Shown here piece by piece: positions 34,854 through 39,197 of a DNA stretch of 39,197 nucleotides (position 1 is the first letter of the stretch; each line of letters opens with the position of its first letter). The stretch is from an uncultured Microbacteriaceae bacterium. Its GTDB lineage: Bacteria; Actinomycetota; Actinomycetes; Actinomycetales; Microbacteriaceae. The translations under genes and the position numbers were made by a program. The stretch covers positions 1 to 39,197 of the forward strand of contig CALUAU010000001.1 in the NCBI GenBank assembly GCA_943914115.1, given 5' to 3'. The notes beneath the pieces are model-generated. The model saw nothing but the letters and a program-made list of their open reading frames with translations, ran no database searches and was not told where the DNA came from.

Positions 34854-35165
34854 AATCCACAGGGGTGCCGGTGCTGTCGTGCTCGCTGCGCTGCGCCGCG
34901 CCTGCGCTCACCGCGTGCACGCACGCCGTGCCACCCAAGAGCACCCGCCCGCCTCCTGTGTGCATCCGCGTCATTTGTATGTGGCACAACACACACAATT
35001 AACGCGAACCCACACAAATCCGGTTGAAGACGAGTGCACGTGTGCATGAGGGGCGCTGGCGGCGGGGCGGCGCACGGGTGGATGCACGCGACGCGACGGT
35101 GCAGGGCGCGGCGCGGCAGCACACACGCGGCACCGCGATGCAGCGCGCCACGCCACGCCGCGCGC
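34854..35165. other. 312-base GC-rich gap containing repeat copy 2
   Basis: No supported gene. Apart from the repeat at 34958-35022, the right part (about 35055-35165) is very rich in CGC/GCG runs and probably forms RNA structure at the 3' end of the LCP gene transcript. I could not define one convincing terminator. Confidence 0.5.
34958..35022 (+). repeat. 65-bp palindromic repeat, copy 2
   Basis: It has the same length as copy 1. In direct orientation the outer arms match (51 of 65 positions overall), but the 39-base centre (34967-35005) matches copy 1 better when reversed (35 of 39). It lies between the AbiEi/DUF559-type gene and the 3' end of the LCP gene. Confidence 0.85.
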
Positions 35166-36545
35166 CTACTCTGCGGGCACTTCGGTTGGCTGCGGCTTGC
35201 CGTCGAGCGCATCCCGGATCGCCGAGCGCGCAACGTCATAATCGACGAAGTCGGCTTCGGGATCCACCAGCGGCGGCGCGAGCGTAACCCGCGAATTATC
35301 GTCGCGACCGCGCGATTTCAACGCCAAATCAGCAATCAGCCCCGCGGCGCCCTGCGGAATATCAGTCTGCACCACCTCATCAACCGCCTTCATGATCTGG
35401 CTCCCACGGCTAAACATCTTGCCCGGCAGCTGAGCGATCACCGCATCCTGTAACTGACGCTGACGCTGCATCCGGTCGTAGTCGGTGGTCTCATAACGCG
35501 AACGCGCGTACCACAGCGCCAGCTCACCGTTGAGCCGCTGCTTCCCCGGCTCGATATACGCCGACGGCGGCTGCCAATTGGGGTTCGTTCCGTCATCGTT
35601 GATGCCGAGACCAACGCGCTCTTGCACATCCACCTCGACGCCGCCCATCGCATCGATGAGCTCCGCAAAACCGGCCATATCCACCAGCACGTAATAGTGA
35701 ATGTCGAGCCCGGTGATCCACTCCACCGCGTCTCGCGTCGCCTCGATACCGCGCTCAGAACCGTGTTCTTCCGCATCCTGATACATGTCGTAGTCGTACA
35801 CCTCTACCTCGGTGTACACCGAGTTGAGGTAGCAAACATCCACATTGCAATCGGAGTAGTCGTCGCCATACATATCGCGCATCGGCCCGTCAACAAACCC
35901 GAAGCCGTGCAGCACACGCGGCAGCCCAATCGTGACCAGCTGCCCCGACCACATGTCGAAACTCATCACACTGATCGAGTCAGGACGCGACCCCTCACGA
36001 TCCTCACCGCGGTCGGCGCCGAGCACCATGATGTTGATGCGGCCATCCGACGGCAGCGTCAGCCCAGCTTTCTTGCCACCAAACAGTGCCTGCACGGTCG
36101 ACTGCACCTGACCAACCTGCGCCCACGCAAACACACCCGCGAACATCGGCAGCGCGCCGAGCAGCACAGCAACCAGTAACACGAGGCCGCGCGCGAATGC
36201 ATCCACTTTCACCAGCCGCGCCTGCCGCACCGTCTCGATCATCGTGACCAGCATCCACAGACCGTAAGCGAACAGCAGCCATTTCAAAATCGCGAGCCCC
36301 CAGGCGGTGGTGAGCACGAACAGCAGCGGCCCGCGCAGCAGCAGCGCCATCACCAGCACCACCAGCAGGGTGATGATCGCGCCCAGCCACACGCGCAGCG
36401 CAGCCCGACCAAACCGCCGGTTACCCGCCAGCAGCGGGCCGATGCCTGGAATCAACAGGTTTGCAAATACGAGCCACCACGCCCGCCTCGTCATGAACTC
36501 GGGCGAGCCGGTGTCGGGATGCTTGAGCGGTAGCGCGTTAGACAT
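35166..36545 (-). CDS. LytR-CpsA-Psr (LCP) family glycopolymer ligase
   Basis: LCP enzymes transfer lipid-linked wall glycopolymers onto peptidoglycan outside the membrane. The protein has 459 residues from ATG 36545, which overlaps the purE stop by eight bases; a start 12 codons earlier would lie deeper in purE. The N-terminus has about four membrane segments (residues about 22-40, 50-70, 74-104, 118-142), more than the single one of classical LytR. The LCP domain spans about 170-400: INIMVLGAD, RPDS (187-190), the LPR of the R/PR site (208-210), LDIHYYVLVDMAGFAELID, and ARSR...D..R..RQ (347-362) with the pyrophosphate-binding Arg residues. The expected substrate is the rhamnose-containing glycan encoded around it. 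Confidence 0.93.
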   Translation of the reverse strand: MSNALPLKHPDTGSPEFMTRRAWWLVFANLLIPGIGPLLAGNRRFGRAALRVWLGAIITLLVVLVMALLLRGPLLFVLTTAWGLAILKWLLFAYGLWMLVTMIETVRQARLVKVDAFARGLVLLVAVLLGALPMFAGVFAWAQVGQVQSTVQALFGGKKAGLTLPSDGRINIMVLGADRGEDREGSRPDSISVMSFDMWSGQLVTIGLPRVLHGFGFVDGPMRDMYGDDYSDCNVDVCYLNSVYTEVEVYDYDMYQDAEEHGSERGIEATRDAVEWITGLDIHYYVLVDMAGFAELIDAMGGVEVDVQERVGLGINDDGTNPNWQPPSAYIEPGKQRLNGELALWYARSRYETTDYDRMQRQRQLQDAVIAQLPGKMFSRGSQIMKAVDEVVQTDIPQGAAGLIADLALKSRGRDDNSRVTLAPPLVDPEADFVDYDVARSAIRDALDGKPQPTEVPAE

Positions 36546-37044
36546 CAAGCTGCGCCTGCAGTGCCGCGTTCTTGTCGGCAACCATCGCGGTCAGGTTATC
36601 GGCATATTCCTGCAGGCGGTCGGCGAGCTGCGGGTCGGATGCGCTAAGCATACGGGCTGCGAGAATGCCGGCATTCTTGGCGCCACCAATCGATACTGTG
36701 GCAACCGGAATCCCGGCGGGCATCTGCACGATCGACAGCAGCGAATCCATCCCGTCAAGGTATTTGAGCGGCACCGGCACGCCGATCACCGGCAGCGTCG
36801 TCATCGACGCCACCATGCCCGGCAGATGCGCCGCACCACCAGCGCCGGCGATGATCACCTGCACGCCGCGCCCACGCGCCGCGCGCGCGTATTCAACCAT
36901 CTTGTCGGGTGTGCGGTGGGCTGAAACCACTTCAACTTCGGCGGCGACGCCGAGTTCGTTCAGGATGTCGTGAGCCTCGTGCATGACGCGCCAGTCACTA
37001 TCCGATCCCATAATGATGCCCACGCGGGGCCCGGCTGCCGTCAT
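36538..37044 (-). CDS. purE: N5-carboxyaminoimidazole ribonucleotide mutase
   Basis: PurE moves the carboxylate of N5-CAIR to C4, giving CAIR in purine synthesis. The protein has 168 residues from ATG 37044 with GGGAG upstream; a longer in-frame start lacks a ribosome site. The signature residues are present: GIIMGSDSDW near the N-terminus, EVVSAHRTPD, AGAGGAAHLPGM, PVIGVPVPLKYLDGMDSLLS and SIGGAKNAGILAARML. It lies 50 bases after purK and overlaps the LCP gene, making a purK-purE-lcp operon. Confidence 0.97.
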   Translation of the reverse strand: MTAAGPRVGIIMGSDSDWRVMHEAHDILNELGVAAEVEVVSAHRTPDKMVEYARAARGRGVQVIIAGAGGAAHLPGMVASMTTLPVIGVPVPLKYLDGMDSLLSIVQMPAGIPVATVSIGGAKNAGILAARMLSASDPQLADRLQEYADNLTAMVADKNAALQAQLDV

Positions 37045-37094
37045 CGATTTGCTCCCGTCTTGTTTTTGCGGTTGAGTTGTGCGACCCACCCGAG

Positions 37095-38225
37095 CTAGTT
37101 GTCGAGGTCGTTAAATAGTTCGGCGGCGGCGCGCGCCTGGTACACAACTTCGTCTAGGTCATCACCAATCATCGTCACGTGACCCACCTTGCGGCCGGGG
37201 CGCGCCGACTTTCCGTAAGTGTGCAGCTTCACAGCGGGATGCGTGCGCCACACTTTCGCGAATCGGTCGGTAATCGCTTCGTGTTGCGGGCCGCCGAGAA
37301 TGTTCGCCATCACCGCGTGCTTGGCGATCGCGTCGGTGGCGCCCAGCGGCCAGTCGAGCACCGCGCGCAGGTGCTGCTCGAACTGGCTGGTGATCGACCC
37401 GTCGATGGTCCAGTGCCCCGAGTTGTGAGGGCGCATTGCCAGCTCGTTAATGAGTAGCCGGTCGTCGCTGGTTTCAAACATTTCGACCGCGAAGGTGCCG
37501 GTGATGCCGAGCCCTTCCGCTACCTGTTTGGCGATTTCGGCAGCAACCTCACGCATCCGCGGTGTCGCCGAGGGCGCCGGTGCATACACCTCATTGCACA
37601 CGCCATCGCGCTGCACGGTTTCGACCACATCCCACACCCGCAGTTCGCCGCTGGGGCGACGCGCCCCCAGCTGGGCGAGTTCGCAGCGAAAATCGACGCG
37701 CTCTTCCACAAGCAGCTGGTCGAACTGGGCAAACCAGTCGGCGGTTTGGTCGCCGCTGGTAACAATGCGCACACCCTTCCCGTCGTAGCCGCCGCGCGGG
37801 GTTTTCAACACCGCGGCCCCGTCGTGCTCGTCGATGAACGCCTGCAGCTGCTCGGGTGAAGCCACCGCCGCCCACTCGGGAATCGGCGCTCCCAGTTCGG
37901 CAAGCATCTCGCGCATCCGCAGCTTGTCTTGGGCTGCGATCAGCGCGTCGGGGCCGGGATGCACGGCGATCGATTCGGCGGTGAGGGCGCGCAGCACCTC
38001 TTGCGGCACATGTTCGTGATCGAACGTCACCACATCCACGCCGCGGGCGAAGTCGAGCACGGTCGGGATGTCTTTATAGTCACCCACCGCTGTGGCAGCC
38101 AGACGCGCTGATGAGCCTTCTGCCTCGGCCAGTACACGGATCTCGACTCCGAGCGCCGATGCCGCCGGCACCATCATGCGGGCAAGCTGTCCGCCACCAA
38201 TCACGCCTACTGTGGGTACGGGCAT
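37095..38225 (-). CDS. purK: N5-carboxyaminoimidazole ribonucleotide synthase
   Basis: PurK is the ATP-grasp enzyme that makes N5-CAIR from AIR, bicarbonate and ATP. The protein has 376 residues from ATG 38225 (AAGG upstream); a much longer frame upstream runs through the divergent promoter region and was rejected. Visible features: VGVIGGGQLARMM at the N-terminus, VVTFDHEHVP, the ATP-grasp KTPRGGYDGKGV, EERVDFRCELAQLGAR, and NELAMRPHNSGHWTIDG near residues 265-285. It is paired with purE and divergent from the GtrA gene, an arrangement also known in mycobacteria. Confidence 0.97.
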   Translation of the reverse strand: MPVPTVGVIGGGQLARMMVPAASALGVEIRVLAEAEGSSARLAATAVGDYKDIPTVLDFARGVDVVTFDHEHVPQEVLRALTAESIAVHPGPDALIAAQDKLRMREMLAELGAPIPEWAAVASPEQLQAFIDEHDGAAVLKTPRGGYDGKGVRIVTSGDQTADWFAQFDQLLVEERVDFRCELAQLGARRPSGELRVWDVVETVQRDGVCNEVYAPAPSATPRMREVAAEIAKQVAEGLGITGTFAVEMFETSDDRLLINELAMRPHNSGHWTIDGSITSQFEQHLRAVLDWPLGATDAIAKHAVMANILGGPQHEAITDRFAKVWRTHPAVKLHTYGKSARPGRKVGHVTMIGDDLDEVVYQARAAAELFNDLDN

Positions 38226-38506
38226 CGTGCATCGCCTTTCGCATCGAGGTGTGGGGTTCTTCCGCCCTATTCTGCCACCGGGCACATTGGCAGCGCTGCA
38301 GCAGCACTGGCGGGGATGCGGATCGTTCGCCTTTTGAGATGCGTGCGGGATGCGTGTTCGGTGCGCGCAAGCTGAAAGGTTGCGCGCCGCTAACGATTTG
38401 CGGCAATTCGGTGCACGAACCGTGCGTCTAACAGGATGGGCGACTAGGCTGCAACGAGGCCGGTGAATCGTTTTGTCGGTCCAAGCAGCTCCGAAAGATT
38501 GTCCCT

Positions 38507-39109
38507 GTGCGAAAACCGAACGATCAGCGTGGCCAGACTCCGCGCGAGCCAGCTCAGACCTATCAATGGCATGATCGACGGTCTCCGAACACCGGACCCA
38601 TCGCACTCATTGCCGCTGCATCCGCCGACTCTGCCGCGCATCCCGGGGACCAGCCGCGGCAGTTCAGCTGGCCGTGGTTTCGTCAACTGCTCTCGCAGTT
38701 GCTGAAGTTTGGCCTGGTGGGAGGCACCGGTGTCATCGTCGACTTCGGTGTGTTCAACCTGCTGCGCGGCACGGTGCTGTCGCCCGATGATTGGCGTTGG
38801 GGGCCGATGCTGGCCACCATCATCGCGACTGTCGTCGCCATTTTGTGGAACTGGGTGGGGAACCGGCTTTGGACCTTCCGCGAGCACCGCCGTGATGCTG
38901 GCGCCACCCGCGAGGCGGTCGAGTTTTTCTTGGTGAGCCTTGCCGGGATGGTGATCGGGCTGATTCCGCTGTGGATTTCGCACTATCTGCTTGGGATGAC
39001 CTCGGTGGCCGCCGACAATATCGCGAAGCTCGTCGGCATTGGAGTTGGCTCTGTTTTTCGCTTCCTGCTCTACCGCTGGTGGGTGTACGCACCCCACCGC
39101 GTCAGCTAG
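38507..39109 (+). CDS. GtrA-family membrane protein
   Basis: The protein has 200 residues if started at GTG 38507; the first 60 residues are polar and poorly conserved, so the true start may be later. The GtrA domain (about 62-195) has four membrane helices with FGLVGGTGVIVDFGVFNLL, ATVVAILWNWVGNRLWTF and the final GSVFRFLLYRWWVY, all typical. GtrA/GtcA proteins are thought to flip polyprenyl-phosphate sugars. Here it could serve the DPM1/CsbB-type GT2 and YfhO-like GT-C enzyme of this window (inference). It is divergent from purK with 281 bases between; I found no clear promoter there. Confidence 0.9.
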   Translation: MRKPNDQRGQTPREPAQTYQWHDRRSPNTGPIALIAAASADSAAHPGDQPRQFSWPWFRQLLSQLLKFGLVGGTGVIVDFGVFNLLRGTVLSPDDWRWGPMLATIIATVVAILWNWVGNRLWTFREHRRDAGATREAVEFFLVSLAGMVIGLIPLWISHYLLGMTSVAADNIAKLVGIGVGSVFRFLLYRWWVYAPHRVS

Positions 39110-39118
39110 TCAGCCCCT

Positions 39119-39197
39119 TCACTTCGCCGGCGCGAGCAGCTCGACACTGCTGCGCATCCCGGCAAGTGTTCGCGCCCGATCACCCTCCCCGCCGCAT
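39119..39197 (-). CDS. C-terminal end of an unidentified gene (truncated by window edge)
   Basis: A frame open from the right edge ends at TGA 39119, ten bases after and convergent with the GtrA gene. The 25 visible residues end in RARTLAGMRSSVELLAPAK, with codon use like coding sequence here. It is too short to assign a family. Confidence 0.4.
   Translation of the reverse strand, partial: CGGEGDRARTLAGMRSSVELLAPAK

Noticed and set aside
33705..35022. CRISPR-like repeat pair
   Set aside because: Only two 65-bp copies with a full gene between them and no spacer-sized units.
38226..38606. In-frame upstream extension of purK
   Set aside because: It crosses the divergent promoter region and overlaps the GtrA gene start; the family N-terminus GGGQLARMM begins after ATG 38225.

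Overview
The window looks like a high-GC Gram-positive actinobacterium, most likely of the Microbacteriaceae type. Ordinary genes are roughly 60-65% G+C, GTG/TTG starts occur, and the products are typical of that group: a lysozyme-like 'hemagglutinin' domain with an LAxTG (class E sortase) signal, rhamnan-type cell-wall glycan genes, an LCP ligase, and purK divergent from a GtrA gene. The taxon is inferred; no rRNA marker is present. No tRNA, rRNA, CRISPR array or transposase was seen.

Most of the window (about 2.8-24.7 kb and 28.3-39.1 kb) is a cell-surface polysaccharide locus. It contains an O-antigen-ligase/polymerase-like membrane protein, two overlapping RgpF-type proteins, a Wzm/Wzt-type ABC exporter whose ATPase has a C-terminal sugar-recognition-type domain, a GT92-like transferase with a coiled coil, a pyruvyl transferase, and rmlC-rmlA-GT2. 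These are followed by a YfhO-type GT-C enzyme, a YbhN-like membrane protein, a GT4, a DPM1/CsbB-type GT2, another GT2, an OafA-type acyltransferase with an SGNH domain, a GT2-GT4 fusion, rmlB-rmlD-GT4, an LCP ligase overlapping purE, purK, and GtrA. The likely combined job is to make dTDP-rhamnose, build a rhamnose-containing glycan in the cytoplasm, export it by ABC transport, decorate it (pyruvate, acyl, lipid-linked sugars) and attach it to peptidoglycan. The rmlD/LCP/purE/purK/gtrA neighbourhood recalls the mycobacterial rmlD-wbbL-lcp1 and purE-purK-gtrA region.

Two stretches do not belong to this theme. First, 24.7-28.25 kb is a low-GC (about 50%) four-gene cassette. It encodes a small basic Cys-free secreted protein, then a perfect 17-bp stem-loop, an ABC-2-like permease, a double-length permease and a BcrA-type ATPase. 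It looks like a horizontally acquired secreted-peptide/transport or peptide/immunity system and is the best candidate for something undescribed. Second, 33.7-35.0 kb holds a single AbiEi/DUF559-type gene bracketed by two 65-bp palindromic repeats. Their outer arms are direct repeats, but their centres are inverted relative to each other.

The left edge (1-2.6 kb) is a lipoprotein plus a large secreted protein that runs off the window. Upstream of them are three 9-bp tandem GTCACANNN units that resemble MtrA boxes.
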